From contig JAWKUN010000006.1 in NCBI GenBank assembly GCA_041398565.1, positions 124,001-188,000 on the forward strand: 64,000 nucleotides of DNA, in the 5' to 3' direction. Within the stretch, counting starts at the first letter, position 1; each line of letters starts with the position of its first letter. The translations under genes and the position numbers were made by a program. The notes beneath the pieces were generated by a model, which saw only the letters and a list, made by a program, of their open reading frames with translations, had not been told where the DNA came from and ran no database searches. The DNA comes from DATGPD01 sp041398565 (lineage in GTDB: Bacteria; Planctomycetota; UBA1135; UBA2386). Below are positions 39,582-48,413 of this stretch, piece after piece.

Positions 39582-40816
39582 TAGTCCAGCACGATCGCGG
39601 TCGGGTTCGTCAGCCCGGTCTCGTTGCCAGGCGGGTAGGTCACCGCTGCTTGCAGCCCGATGGCCAGCCCGCGCAGCTCGGGCACCGACGGTACCGGCAG
39701 CGGCTGCACGGTCACGCCCAGCGCCCCTTGCACCCCTACCGCGAGTGGAACCATCGAAGCGAGGTCGAGGTAGAGCGGGCCGAACGGCGAGGCCTGGCCG
39801 ACCGTCGGCAGCCCCAACGCCAGGAACACGAGGGTCCCAGGCGGCGAGTGCACGCGGGCCTCGGCGGTACCGCCGAGCGGCGCACCGTGGCCAGCGACGA
39901 AGCCGACGGGACGCGCCTCGACCAGCCCGCTGCTCTCGATCGCCGCCGCGCCACCGCTGGGCACGAGCTGAACCGTCGGATCGTAGATCAGAGTGTTGCT
40001 GCGCATACGAATCGCCGGAGTCGGGCCACCGAACCCAGCCCGCACGGAGTTCGTCGCCGCGCCGGCGAGGTGCACTCGGCTGCTCTCGAAGAGGACGTTC
40101 GCCCGCAGGCCCGGACTCGCAGACACGTTGCCGTCGCCGTTGCCGCCGACCAAGTCGGTGGCGCACACGAAGGCCTCGCTGCTCCACAGTTCCAGCCCCG
40201 GCGTGCTCGGGATGATCCGGATTCCCAGGTCCGTCCCGCGAATGCCGTAACTGACCACGCCAGTCAGCGCCAGCGTGCTCGTGTCGGCGTAGATGCCCCC
40301 GCCACCGGCCACGCGGCCGCCATTCCAGGTGAGCAGCCGGCAGCGCAGAAGCCATACCGAGCGGACCGTCGGCTGCAACCAGGTCGGGTAGCCGATGCCC
40401 TGGGTGTCGACGTTCTCGAGGTGCACCCGGCCGGCCGTGTCGTTGAGCATGATCGCGGCGCGCGCGTTGGTGCAGCTGTGCCCGACAAGCACGTTGGCCA
40501 TGGTGAACACGGCCCCCGCCGGCAGACCCTGCACCACCACCGACGTCGTCGGCAACGTGCCGGAGAAGTCACCGATGCGCACCGTGCCCTCGCCCAGCAC
40601 CGCCACGCCCTTGTCGGTGACGAAGGCCTCGTAGTCGCCCGCGCGCACGCGCAACACGTCGCCGCCGCTCACCAGCGGCGACGCCAGTGCCGCCGCGATC
40701 TGGGTGAAGTCGGTCCCCGGCCCGCCGGCGACGTCGACGATCCACACTCGCTGCGCCACCGCCGGCCCGCACAGCAGGCCCAGCAGCATCCACCACAGTC
40801 CGCACGTCTCTCGCAT
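39581..40816 (-). CDS. Secreted beta-helix-like protein with shared C-terminal domain
   Basis: This 411-aa protein has a signal peptide (CGLWWMLLGLLCGPAVAQ) and a right-handed beta-helix-like body (IAAALASPLVSGGDVLRVRAG, later short repeats with N and G ladders), which suggests a pectate-lyase-type surface or polysaccharide-binding fold without visible catalytic residues. The last 100 residues (from VHSPPGTLVFLALG) are the window's shared C-terminal beta domain. GGAGGTG precedes the ATG at 40816 (minus strand). The stop TAG is made of the IS-target TA and the first base of the IS; the protein is unlikely to be truncated because the empty site also encodes TAG. Confidence 0.78.
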   Translation of the reverse strand: MRETCGLWWMLLGLLCGPAVAQRVWIVDVAGGPGTDFTQIAAALASPLVSGGDVLRVRAGDYEAFVTDKGVAVLGEGTVRIGDFSGTLPTTSVVVQGLPAGAVFTMANVLVGHSCTNARAAIMLNDTAGRVHLENVDTQGIGYPTWLQPTVRSVWLLRCRLLTWNGGRVAGGGGIYADTSTLALTGVVSYGIRGTDLGIRIIPSTPGLELWSSEAFVCATDLVGGNGDGNVSASPGLRANVLFESSRVHLAGAATNSVRAGFGGPTPAIRMRSNTLIYDPTVQLVPSGGAAAIESSGLVEARPVGFVAGHGAPLGGTAEARVHSPPGTLVFLALGLPTVGQASPFGPLYLDLASMVPLAVGVQGALGVTVQPLPVPSVPELRGLAIGLQAAVTYPPGNETGLTNPTAIVLD

Positions 40817-40937
40817 GGTTGCACCTCCGAGCGCCGGATTGTACGCGCCCGCCGGCCGGCGTGGTGCCAGCGCCCCGCCCGCGGCCCCTCCGACTTCGAT
40901 TTGACGAACTCGGGTGCGACCGCCTACGACGGGGCGC

Positions 40938-41390
40938 ATGCTCGACGCGGTCCTGGCCATCCAGCAGGCCTTCCCCCAGGTCTTCCACGCCTGCCACGTC
41001 CGCCATCGGCGCGCGCGCACCGATGCCCGGCGGCTGTCCGACAGAGACAGCTCGGTGCTGGCCCACATCGGCTCTGACGCAATGGGCGCAGCGCGCGACC
41101 TGGCCAAACACTTCGGTGTCGGCGCGCCGGCCATGTCGGCAACCCTCGAGCGACTCGAAAGACTGGGCTACATCGAACGCCAGCAACGCTCCCGAACCCG
41201 GCCGACACGCGCGCTCGCCTTGACCGCCAAGGGGTGGCAGGCGATGCAGGCCACGTCCGTGCTCGACTCCGAGCGCTTGACCCTGCTGCTCGGCGAGCTG
41301 AACGCACGCGACCGCAAGCGTGCCGTCGACGGTTTGCGCCTGCTGGCACGCGCCGCCAGCACCATGCCACGCAAGGAGAGAGACGCATGA
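40938..41390 (+). CDS. MarR-family transcriptional regulator
   Basis: This protein of about 150 aa has the MarR winged-helix layout: DSSVLAHIGSDAMGAARDLA, recognition helix APAMSATLERLERLGYIER, and wing RPTRALALTAKG. It probably acts as a homodimeric repressor responding to a small ligand. The stop overlaps the start of the SRPBCC gene (ATGA), so both are coexpressed and the regulator may control this operon. ATG at 40938 starts the dimer helix; GTG 40914 is the alternative. It is divergent from the beta-helix gene, whose promoter must lie in the 121-base gap. Confidence 0.84.
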   Translation: MLDAVLAIQQAFPQVFHACHVRHRRARTDARRLSDRDSSVLAHIGSDAMGAARDLAKHFGVGAPAMSATLERLERLGYIERQQRSRTRPTRALALTAKGWQAMQATSVLDSERLTLLLGELNARDRKRAVDGLRLLARAASTMPRKERDA

Positions 41391-41935
41391 GATGGTACTG
41401 GATCGTGTTGCTGGCGATCGCCGGCATCGTCCTGCTGGTCGCGCTGGTCGGCGCCCTGCTGCCGACGAAGCACCAGGCCGCCTGCCGGGCGTTCCTGCCG
41501 CAGCCGGCGGCCGAGGTCTTCGCCGCGCTCACCGACATCCGGGGCTTCACGAAGTGGCGCACCGACCTGCGCGCGGTGGAGCTGCTGCCGGATCAAGATG
41601 GCAAGCGCTGCTGGCGCGAGATCTCCAAGTTCGGGCCGATGGACCTGCGCCTCGAGGAGTGCGTGCCCGACCGCAAGATCGTCGGCCGCATCGTCACTGC
41701 CGACTCGCCGTTCGGCGGCACTTGGACCTACCGTGTCGAGCCACGCGGCGACGGCACCGAGCTGACCATCACCGAGAACGGCGAGGTCTACAACGTGTTC
41801 TTCCGCGCAATGTCACGCTTCGTGTTCGGCCACACGGCGGCGATGCAGGCCTATCTGCGCCAGTTGGGCGCGAAGTTCGGCGCCGCGGTCACCATCGAGC
41901 CGGGTTCACCCGACCCGGAGCCACCGAAGAAGTAG
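41387..41935 (+). CDS. SRPBCC-superfamily protein with N-terminal membrane helix
   Basis: This 182-aa protein has an N-terminal transmembrane helix (WIVLLAIAGIVLLVALVGALL) followed by a START/SRPBCC-type helix-grip fold (PQPAAEVFAALTDIRGFTKW, TWTYRVEPRGDGTELTITE, ending in a long C-terminal helix). These domains bind hydrophobic ligands in a pocket. Four-base overlap with the MarR gene suggests that the ligand or its metabolism is linked to the regulator. The polyketide-cyclase/SRPBCC label covers many functions, so none is assigned. Confidence 0.8.
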   Translation: MRWYWIVLLAIAGIVLLVALVGALLPTKHQAACRAFLPQPAAEVFAALTDIRGFTKWRTDLRAVELLPDQDGKRCWREISKFGPMDLRLEECVPDRKIVGRIVTADSPFGGTWTYRVEPRGDGTELTITENGEVYNVFFRAMSRFVFGHTAAMQAYLRQLGAKFGAAVTIEPGSPDPEPPKK

Positions 41936-41952
41936 CCCGCGGCCCGCACGCA

Positions 41953-43047
41953 TCAGCGCGCGATCACGCCGGCGGCACCGTCCGGCAGCGACCACGACCC
42001 GGGCACCGAGCGCAGCCCACCGTTGCCGCTGCGGGTGAAGGCGACGATCTCGTCGCGCCCCGAGTCGAGCACGAACAGCGTGCGCCCGTGGCGCTCGAAG
42101 TCGGCGTCGATCGGCCGGCCGCCGCCGGCGAGCATGCCGGTGACGCCGTTGCCGTCGAGCAGGGTCAGGGCGCCCTGCCGGCCGACGTCGAAGCCGGTCA
42201 ACGTGCTGCTGCCGGTGTTGGTCGAGTAGGCGAAGCGGCCGCCGCGCGGGATGGCGATCCAGCACGCCGCCGACTGCATCGTCGGTGCGGACGCCGTGAT
42301 GGTGGTGAGCGATCCGTCGCGCCCGATGCGGTACGAAGACACGGTGGCCGCCCCTGCCCCGCCGCCGGCAGCCTCGCTGACCACCAACGTGCCGTCCTCG
42401 GTGAACTGGAAGCCGAACGGCGTCATGCCGCTCGAAGGGTGCGATCGGAGCGCTCCGAGGCGGCCGTCGCGCTGCACCGGGAAGACGTCGACGCGGTCGG
42501 TGGCGCGCTCCGTGACCACCAGGAAGCGACCGCTGGGATCGAAGCCGACCTGTGCGCCCGCGGCGCCTTCCTGGCTCAAGGCGTACGTCGCGCCCGCCAG
42601 CGGCCGCAGGGCCCCGCGCTGCAGGCGGAAGCCGGTCACGTTGTTGCCGGTGCCGGCGTTGAGCACGTACACGAGATCGTCGTGCACGGCGACGCTGGTC
42701 GGCGTGTCGCCGCCACTCGGAACGACGTCGGTGCGCCACGGGAAGAGACCGTGCACCACGCGGAACAGGGACACTTCGTCGCTGCCGGCGTTGACCGCCA
42801 GCAGCCACTGGTCGTCGCCGCTCATGGCGAGCGCGCCCTGCGAGCCGAGCCCGGCCCCGGTGCCCGCACCGCCGGTCGGTACGGATGCGACGGGGAACAG
42901 CCGCCCGTTGGGCAGCCGCAGACTGACCGCCACGGCGTTGTCGGCGGCCGCGTTGGTCGTGGTGAAGACGGCACCGAAGCCCTGCGCAGGCAGTGCGACG
43001 CTGCCGGCGAGGAGACCGAGACCGAGCAGAAGAGAACGCGAGTACAT
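41953..43047 (-). CDS. Secreted lactonase-like beta-propeller protein
   Basis: This 364-aa protein has a signal peptide (SLLLGLGLLAGSVALPAQG) and a seven-bladed beta-propeller of the lactonase/3-carboxymuconate cyclase-like type: LAVNAGSDEVSLF, VYVLNAGTGNNV, VVTERATDRVDVF, FVLDSGRDEIVAF. Family members include 6-phosphogluconolactonases, but these exported ones often lack catalytic evidence. It converges with the SRPBCC gene and is divergent from the TMTC-like gene. ATG 43047 is chosen because the signal peptide begins there; the frame extends 41 codons upstream. Confidence 0.82.
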   Translation of the reverse strand: MYSRSLLLGLGLLAGSVALPAQGFGAVFTTTNAAADNAVAVSLRLPNGRLFPVASVPTGGAGTGAGLGSQGALAMSGDDQWLLAVNAGSDEVSLFRVVHGLFPWRTDVVPSGGDTPTSVAVHDDLVYVLNAGTGNNVTGFRLQRGALRPLAGATYALSQEGAAGAQVGFDPSGRFLVVTERATDRVDVFPVQRDGRLGALRSHPSSGMTPFGFQFTEDGTLVVSEAAGGGAGAATVSSYRIGRDGSLTTITASAPTMQSAACWIAIPRGGRFAYSTNTGSSTLTGFDVGRQGALTLLDGNGVTGMLAGGGRPIDADFERHGRTLFVLDSGRDEIVAFTRSGNGGLRSVPGSWSLPDGAAGVIAR

Positions 43048-43217
43048 GGAATCTCCGGATGAAGAGAAAGGGAAGGCACGCCGCGCCCGCATCCGTGCGA
43101 GCGCGCGAGCGACGTGGACGGCGCGGGGATACGAGGAGCGATCGCCCGGCGTTCCCTCGAACTGCCTCATCGCTGGCGCTGTCGATCGCTACAACAACGC
43201 GTCGCTTCTCGGTGCGC

Positions 43218-45248
43218 ATGCGCGGTCGTGATCCCTCGTCCTGGCCCGGTACGGTGGCCTTGCTGGTCGCCGTGGCGCTGGCGTACGCCAACGCCCTGCA
43301 GGCCGGCCTGTGTCTCGACGCGCCGGCGATCATCACCCGGGATGCGCGCATCCAGGTATGGGAGTGGCCGCGCCTGCGCGACATCCTGTTCGGTGACTAC
43401 TGGGGGCTGCTGCGTGCGTCGGGGCAGTACCGACCGCTGACGACGCTCACGTACGCCGTCGACTACGCCGTCCTCGGCCACGGCCACCGTGCTGCCGGAT
43501 ACGTGCTCTTCAACGTCGTCGCGCACGCACTCGCCGCCTTGTCGCTGCGCTCGGTCCTGCAGTGCATCGGCGTCGGCCGCGGCGCCGCGCTGGCCGCGGC
43601 GCTGCTGTGGGCCGTGCATCCGCTCGGCAGCGAGGCGGTGACGAACGTCGTCGGCCGCGCCGACGTGCTGGCGTGTCTGGGCGTGCTGCTCGGTCTGCGC
43701 CTGCACGCCGGCGGCGGCGACGGCCGCTTTGCGCTCTGGCGCCGCGGTGCCATTGCCGCGGCTGCGCTGCTGGCGCTCGGCGCCAAGGAGAGCGGAGTGG
43801 TCCTGGTCGGCCTGTTGTTCCTCCACGACCTGGTCTGCGGCGGCACCACACGAACCGGAGGTGCGCGCTGGTGGCGCAACCGCGTCGTCGACGCCTACGC
43901 GCCCTGCATCGTCGCGGTCGCCGTGTGGGGACTGATGCGCGGCCTCGCCCTCGGCCACGTCGATGCGGTGCCCGCCGTCGACAACCCGCTGATGCTGCTG
44001 GGTCCGATCTCCTCACGCCTGGCGGCCACCGCGGTGCTGCTGCGCACGGCAGCGCTGGTGGTGTGGCCGCTGGGACTGTCCGCCGATCGCTCGTGGAACG
44101 CGCTGCCGGTCACCGAGGGGAGCTACGCCGCCGCGGGCGTCGCCGCCGCCGCCTTCCTGTCGGCGTGCGTGGTGTTGGCGTGGCGTCGGCGCCGACGCCA
44201 CGCGCTGCCGGCGTTCCTGGCACTCGCCTGGTTCGTCACCGTGGCGCCGGTGGCCAACGTCTTCCTGCGCATCGGCACGATCTACGGCGAGCGCCTGCAC
44301 TACCTGCCGTCGGCGTGGTTGGTGTCGCTCGTCGTGAGCGCCGCCGGACGACGCCTCCGCGACCGCGGACGCTCGGCGCGCCCCTGGCTCGTGCCGGCGG
44401 CGGTGGGCGCACTCGCCGTCGTCTTGGCCGTCGCCACGCACGCGCGCAACCGGGCCTGGCACACGCCGCTGGCGCTCTTCGCAGCCACCGTCGAGGCCGC
44501 ACCGGAGAGCTTCAAGGCGCACAACTCCTACGCAGTGGAGCTGTACGGCGACGCGGTGCGGCGCGATGCGGTGGCGGCGCACATCGACACCATCCTTCTG
44601 CACGCCGAGCGAGCCAAGGCGATCGTCTCCTCGTTGCCCGACGAGCACTGGCCCGCCGATGTGCTCGCCAACCTGGCGGCTTTCTACCGGGTGAAGGCTT
44701 CGCTGTCGGCGGCGGCGGAGGCTACCACCTGGCGGCACAAGGCCCAGGCCGAGTACGAGGGTGCGCTGCGTCGCGAGGCGGCCGTCGCGCGCGGTGGTGC
44801 CGGCGGCAACTGGCGGCTTCGCAAGGGGCTGGCCGACGTCCTGCGCGAGTCCAGCGCCGTCGACGCAGCTCTCGCCGCCTACGAGGCCGCAGCGAAGCTC
44901 GCGCCGGGTCCCGAGGTCTTGCTCGACTACGCCGCGACCTTGCGCGCCGCCGGCCAGCCTCGCCAGGCGCTCGTCGCCGCCGTGCGCGTCGTGTTGCTCG
45001 ACCCGGCCAACGAGCGCGCTTGGCAAGAAGTCGAACAGTCGGCTCCGCTCGCAGGCCATGCCGCCCTCGTGCAGCGGTTGGCCGACGGGTCGCCCCGCTT
45101 CGACGCGGCGCAGCCTGGCGCGCGCGCCCTGCTCGAGGCCTCGGCACGTGCCCAGCACGAGGCCGTGCTCCACCTCGGCCAGGCGCGCGCCGCCGAGGGC
45201 TTTCGGCAGTCGGTCCGAGCCGCACTCGGCATCGACATCGGCGGGTGA
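43218..45248 (+). CDS. TMTC-like multispanning membrane protein with C-terminal TPRs
   Basis: This 676-aa protein has about nine to ten hydrophobic helices (residues 10-410) and a TPR-like helical C-terminus (about 430-676). The first loop matches TMTC/DUF1736 proteins: YRPLTTLTYAVDYAVLG, GYVLFNVVAHALAALS and LWAVHPLGSEAVTNVVGRAD. In eukaryotes TMTC proteins are O-mannosyltransferases; bacterial members are common in planctomycetes and probably transfer a sugar from a lipid carrier outside the membrane, with TPRs binding the protein acceptor. The ATG at 43218 precedes the first helix. Target is unknown; it may glycosylate the exported proteins nearby (inference). Confidence 0.8.
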   Translation: MRGRDPSSWPGTVALLVAVALAYANALQAGLCLDAPAIITRDARIQVWEWPRLRDILFGDYWGLLRASGQYRPLTTLTYAVDYAVLGHGHRAAGYVLFNVVAHALAALSLRSVLQCIGVGRGAALAAALLWAVHPLGSEAVTNVVGRADVLACLGVLLGLRLHAGGGDGRFALWRRGAIAAAALLALGAKESGVVLVGLLFLHDLVCGGTTRTGGARWWRNRVVDAYAPCIVAVAVWGLMRGLALGHVDAVPAVDNPLMLLGPISSRLAATAVLLRTAALVVWPLGLSADRSWNALPVTEGSYAAAGVAAAAFLSACVVLAWRRRRRHALPAFLALAWFVTVAPVANVFLRIGTIYGERLHYLPSAWLVSLVVSAAGRRLRDRGRSARPWLVPAAVGALAVVLAVATHARNRAWHTPLALFAATVEAAPESFKAHNSYAVELYGDAVRRDAVAAHIDTILLHAERAKAIVSSLPDEHWPADVLANLAAFYRVKASLSAAAEATTWRHKAQAEYEGALRREAAVARGGAGGNWRLRKGLADVLRESSAVDAALAAYEAAAKLAPGPEVLLDYAATLRAAGQPRQALVAAVRVVLLDPANERAWQEVEQSAPLAGHAALVQRLADGSPRFDAAQPGARALLEASARAQHEAVLHLGQARAAEGFRQSVRAALGIDIGG

Positions 45249-45354
45249 AGAAGACGGAGCCACGGTCGGCTCGGCCCGCCACGGGTTCGCTCGCGGCCAT
45301 GGGCCGTCGGCATTCCGTTGCGCCGAGGTATCGTGGCCGCACCCGAGTTCGACC

Positions 45355-46929
45355 ATGCCCACCAATCTGCCGCCCAGCATCTTCAACGACGTCGTCGGCC
45401 CGATCATGCGGGGGCCGTCCAGCTCGCATTCGGCCGCGTCGGTACGGATCGGCCGCCTGGCGCGCGATCTGTGCGGCGGCACACCGCAGCGCGTGTTGGT
45501 GGAGTTCGACACGCTGGGGTCTCTGGCGACCACGCACGAGAGTCAGGGGTCGGACATGGGCCTGTTCGGTGGCCTACTGGGCTGGGAGGCCGACGACGCG
45601 CGCCTGCCGCAGTCCGCCGCAGCCCTGGCCGACGCCGGCGTGGGACTCGACATCCGCCTGGCCGAGCTGCACGACCCCCACCCGAACACCTACCGCCTGA
45701 CGCTGGCGAAGGACGGGGTCGAGCATCGCCTGGTCGCGGTCTCCACCGGCGGCGGCATGATCGAAGTGATCGCCATCGACGGCACCGCGGTGAGCCTGTT
45801 CGGCGACTACGCGGTGACCGTCCTCGACGTCGACGGTGATGGCCGCAGCTTGGCGACGGCGCTGCGCGCGCGGTCCGACGTGGACGACGTGCGCGTCGCC
45901 GGCGCCGACCCGGTGCGCGTGCTGGTGTGCGCGCAGGCGCCACTGCCCGACGCCGAGGCCGCGCGTCTACCCGGAGTGACGCGCGTGCGCCGCCTGCACG
46001 CGGTGCTGCCGGTGCGCTCGCGCAAGGACCTGCGCGTGCCGTTCCTGCACGCCAGCGAGATGGAGGCGTGCGGCGACACCAGCCAGGAGCGCCTGTCCGA
46101 CTTCGCGCTCGCCTACGAGTGCGCGCGCGGCGGCATCGACGAAGCCGCCGTCTTCGCGCACATGCACAGGATCCTCGAGGTGGTGCGCGGCGGCGTGCGG
46201 CAAGGCCTGGACGGCACCGAGTACTCCGACCGCATCCTGCCGCGGCAGAGCCACCGCTTCGCCGAGCGCATGGCGCGCGGCCAGCTCCTCGACGGCGGCC
46301 TGCTCAACCGCGCCATCCTCTACGTGACGGCGCTCATGGAGGTCAAGAGCGCCATGGGCGTGATCGTCGCCGCACCCACCGCCGGCTCGTGCGCGACGTT
46401 CCCGGCCACGTGCCTGGCGGCCGCCGAGACGCTCGACGCCGCGGACGCGGCGACGCTGCGCGCCATGCTGGCCGCCGGCCTGATCGGCGTGTTCGTGGCG
46501 ACGCGCTCGAGCTTCGCTGCCGAGGTCGGCGGCTGCCAGGCCGAGACCGGGGCCGGCGCCGCCATGGCCGCGGCCGCACTGGTCGAGCTCATGGGCGGCA
46601 ACGCGGCACAGGCGTTGTCGGCGGCGAGCCACGCGCTGCAGAACGTGCTCGGGCTGGTGTGCGATCCGGTGGCCGCGCGCGTCGAGGCTCCATGTCTCGG
46701 CCGCAACATCGCCGGGGCCGCCAACGCCATCGCCAGCGCCAACATCGCGCTCGCGGGCTACGACCACCTCATCCCGCTCGACCAGGTGCTCGACGCACAC
46801 CGCGAGATCAGCGAGAGCATGGCGCGCGAGCTGCGCTGCACGGCTCTCGGCGGCCTGTCGATCACCCCGGCCTCGCAGGCCATCGCCGCCCGCCTGTGCG
46901 AGGCAGGCCGCTGCGGCACCTGCGGCTGA
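45355..46929 (+). CDS. sdaA: L-serine ammonia-lyase, single-chain (beta plus alpha)
   Basis: This 524-aa protein fuses the beta domain (residues 8-155: VVGPIMRGPSSSHSAA) and alpha domain (about 245-524) of iron-sulfur L-serine dehydratase, which converts L-serine to pyruvate and ammonia. Cluster-related cysteines lie in APTAGSCATFPATC (residues 345 and 352), EVGGCQAET (about 394) and GLVCDPVAARVEAPC (about 437 and 447). The HMDG segment between domains is as expected. The ATG at 45355 starts the family N-terminus. No regulator is adjacent; serine breakdown may serve carbon or nitrogen supply. Confidence is high because the whole length aligns to the family. Confidence 0.93.
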   Translation: MPTNLPPSIFNDVVGPIMRGPSSSHSAASVRIGRLARDLCGGTPQRVLVEFDTLGSLATTHESQGSDMGLFGGLLGWEADDARLPQSAAALADAGVGLDIRLAELHDPHPNTYRLTLAKDGVEHRLVAVSTGGGMIEVIAIDGTAVSLFGDYAVTVLDVDGDGRSLATALRARSDVDDVRVAGADPVRVLVCAQAPLPDAEAARLPGVTRVRRLHAVLPVRSRKDLRVPFLHASEMEACGDTSQERLSDFALAYECARGGIDEAAVFAHMHRILEVVRGGVRQGLDGTEYSDRILPRQSHRFAERMARGQLLDGGLLNRAILYVTALMEVKSAMGVIVAAPTAGSCATFPATCLAAAETLDAADAATLRAMLAAGLIGVFVATRSSFAAEVGGCQAETGAGAAMAAAALVELMGGNAAQALSAASHALQNVLGLVCDPVAARVEAPCLGRNIAGAANAIASANIALAGYDHLIPLDQVLDAHREISESMARELRCTALGGLSITPASQAIAARLCEAGRCGTCG

Positions 46930-46993
46930 ACTCGGTTCGAGGCGCGAACGCGCGCTTGCGCCGAGCGAGTCACGGGTCAGACTCCGGCGAACC

Positions 46994-47746
46994 ATGCCAT
47001 CGAACTCCGCTGCCGACGAACCGAGCGCCGCGACCTGCGTCGGGTGCGGCGGACCGCTGCCCGCGGCACGCTACTGCCCGCGGTGCGGTCAGGACGAACG
47101 ACGGCGGCTCATCACCTGGAGCACGCTGGTCGGCGACGCCGCGCGCAACCTGGTGTCGCTCGACGGGCCGGTCCTGCACACGCTTCGTGGCCTCGCGACC
47201 ACGCCAGGCGCTGCCGTGCGCGCCTACCTCGACACCGAGCGGAGACGCTATGTCAGCCCGTTCGCGTTCGCCCTCGTCGCCGGAGCAGCCGCGGTGGCGG
47301 TCGAACGCCGCTTCGCTCCGGCCCCGACTCTGCCGCCCGACGCCTCGCCGCGCTTGCGCGCTGCCCTGCGGGCGCAGGCCCTCGTCGTCGACTACTCGCA
47401 CGTACTGACTTTCGTGTCACTGCCGGTGTTGGCGCTGGTGCTGCGCGCCCTGCTGCGCCGCGCACCGCGCACCGCCGCCGAGCACTACGTGTTCGGCCTG
47501 TTCGTGTTCGGTGCGAGCTTCCTCCTGCAGGCCATCCTGTCGCCGCTCTATCTACTGGCACCACGAATCGGCCCGTACGTCGTGCAGGCGGCTCCGGTCG
47601 CCTACCTGTCGTGGGCCGCCGTCGGCTATCTGCCGGGGCGGCCTTTCGCTGCCGTCGGCATCGCGCTCGTCGCCGACGTAGCTCTGTACGGCGTCGCGAC
47701 CCTGGCCGGGCTCGGGTTCATCCTCGCGTACGTGCACCTGAGCTGA
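46994..47746 (+). CDS. DUF3667 membrane protein with N-terminal zinc ribbon
   Basis: This 250-aa protein starts with a Cys4 zinc ribbon (C15, C18, C28, C31: CVGCGG and YCPRCGQ), then TWSTLVGDAARNLVSLDGP and several transmembrane helices (about residues 85-245). The order matches DUF3667-type proteins of unknown function found in envelopes of many Gram-negatives. The ATG at 46994 gives the ribbon complete. It lies 65 bases after sdaA; a core of the 21-base repeat (GGTCAGACTCC) is located just upstream. A stem-loop repeat follows its stop by nine bases. Confidence 0.78.
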   Translation: MPSNSAADEPSAATCVGCGGPLPAARYCPRCGQDERRRLITWSTLVGDAARNLVSLDGPVLHTLRGLATTPGAAVRAYLDTERRRYVSPFAFALVAGAAAVAVERRFAPAPTLPPDASPRLRAALRAQALVVDYSHVLTFVSLPVLALVLRALLRRAPRTAAEHYVFGLFVFGASFLLQAILSPLYLLAPRIGPYVVQAAPVAYLSWAAVGYLPGRPFAAVGIALVADVALYGVATLAGLGFILAYVHLS

Positions 47747-47754
47747 AGGCCCCA

Positions 47755-47826
47755 GAGCCTGTGAGAGAATCGAGCGTAAGGCTCCGAGCATGTTGTTGGC
47801 GATCGCCTTCGCGAGCGCGAGCCTTC
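47755..47826 (+). repeat. AGAGAATC stem-loop family, copy 2 with extended segment
   Basis: The arms GAGCCT (47755-47760) and AGGCTC (47779-47784) pair around loop GTGAGAGAATCGAGCGTA, which is almost identical to the loop of copy 1 although the stem differs. The following 40 bases (GAGCATGTTGTTGGCGATCGCC...) match 14797-14839. It starts eight bases after the stop of the DUF3667 gene. Confidence 0.65.
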
Positions 47827-47850
47827 CTCTGAGCTGCGAACGCGACCGGC

Positions 47851-48153
47851 TCAGAGATGCAGGAAGCGCCCGGACTTCAGGATGCTGATGCGCTTGATCT
47901 GACTGAGCGGCACGTACTGCTCGGCGTGCTCGGGGACCGCGTCCTTGCCCGTGTGCTCGTAGCGCACCACCAGCACCACGAAGTCGGGGCCGGTGGCGAC
48001 CAACTTGCCCTTGTACCAGTCGGGGCGGATGGCGTGGCCGAGCCCGGTCTCCTCGTAGCTCTGCGGATTGACGATGGTGAACTCGTGCCCGACGTGCGAG
48101 TCGAGGACGTCGAGGAAGCTCTTGTCGAGCTTGGTGGGCGCAGACGAAGACAT
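47851..48153 (-). CDS. Small conserved-looking protein of unknown function
   Basis: This 100-aa soluble protein has a good Shine-Dalgarno (AAGGAGTT) three bases before ATG 48153, so it is likely real. It contains FLDVLDSHVGHEFTIVN, a beta-rich middle and VPLSQIKRISILKSGRF, resembling an Sm-like or small beta-barrel fold. It has no export signal. The gene is convergent with the DUF3667 gene and divergent from the MFS transporter. I do not recognise a family; its position next to an MFS gene may be fortuitous. Confidence 0.6.
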   Translation of the reverse strand: MSSSAPTKLDKSFLDVLDSHVGHEFTIVNPQSYEETGLGHAIRPDWYKGKLVATGPDFVVLVVRYEHTGKDAVPEHAEQYVPLSQIKRISILKSGRFLHL

Positions 48154-48413
48154 GGCAACTCCTTGGGCGGAACGGTCGCGCTGCGACGCAACGGTCGCCG
48201 TGCAACCGTCCAACGCTCGGCGCACTGCGGGGATTTTCGTGGTCGTCGACCCCCCTTCGACGTGTGACACCCGGCCGTTCGTCGCTCAGCCACGGGGGCG
48301 GAACGGCGACGGCAGACACACGAGAGCGGGGGCCTCGTGGACCGCCCGGCGAGGAAAGACGCGCGCGACCTTGCGCGCGCCGGCCGCGTCGCCTCTACGT
48401 GCCTCGCCACCGC

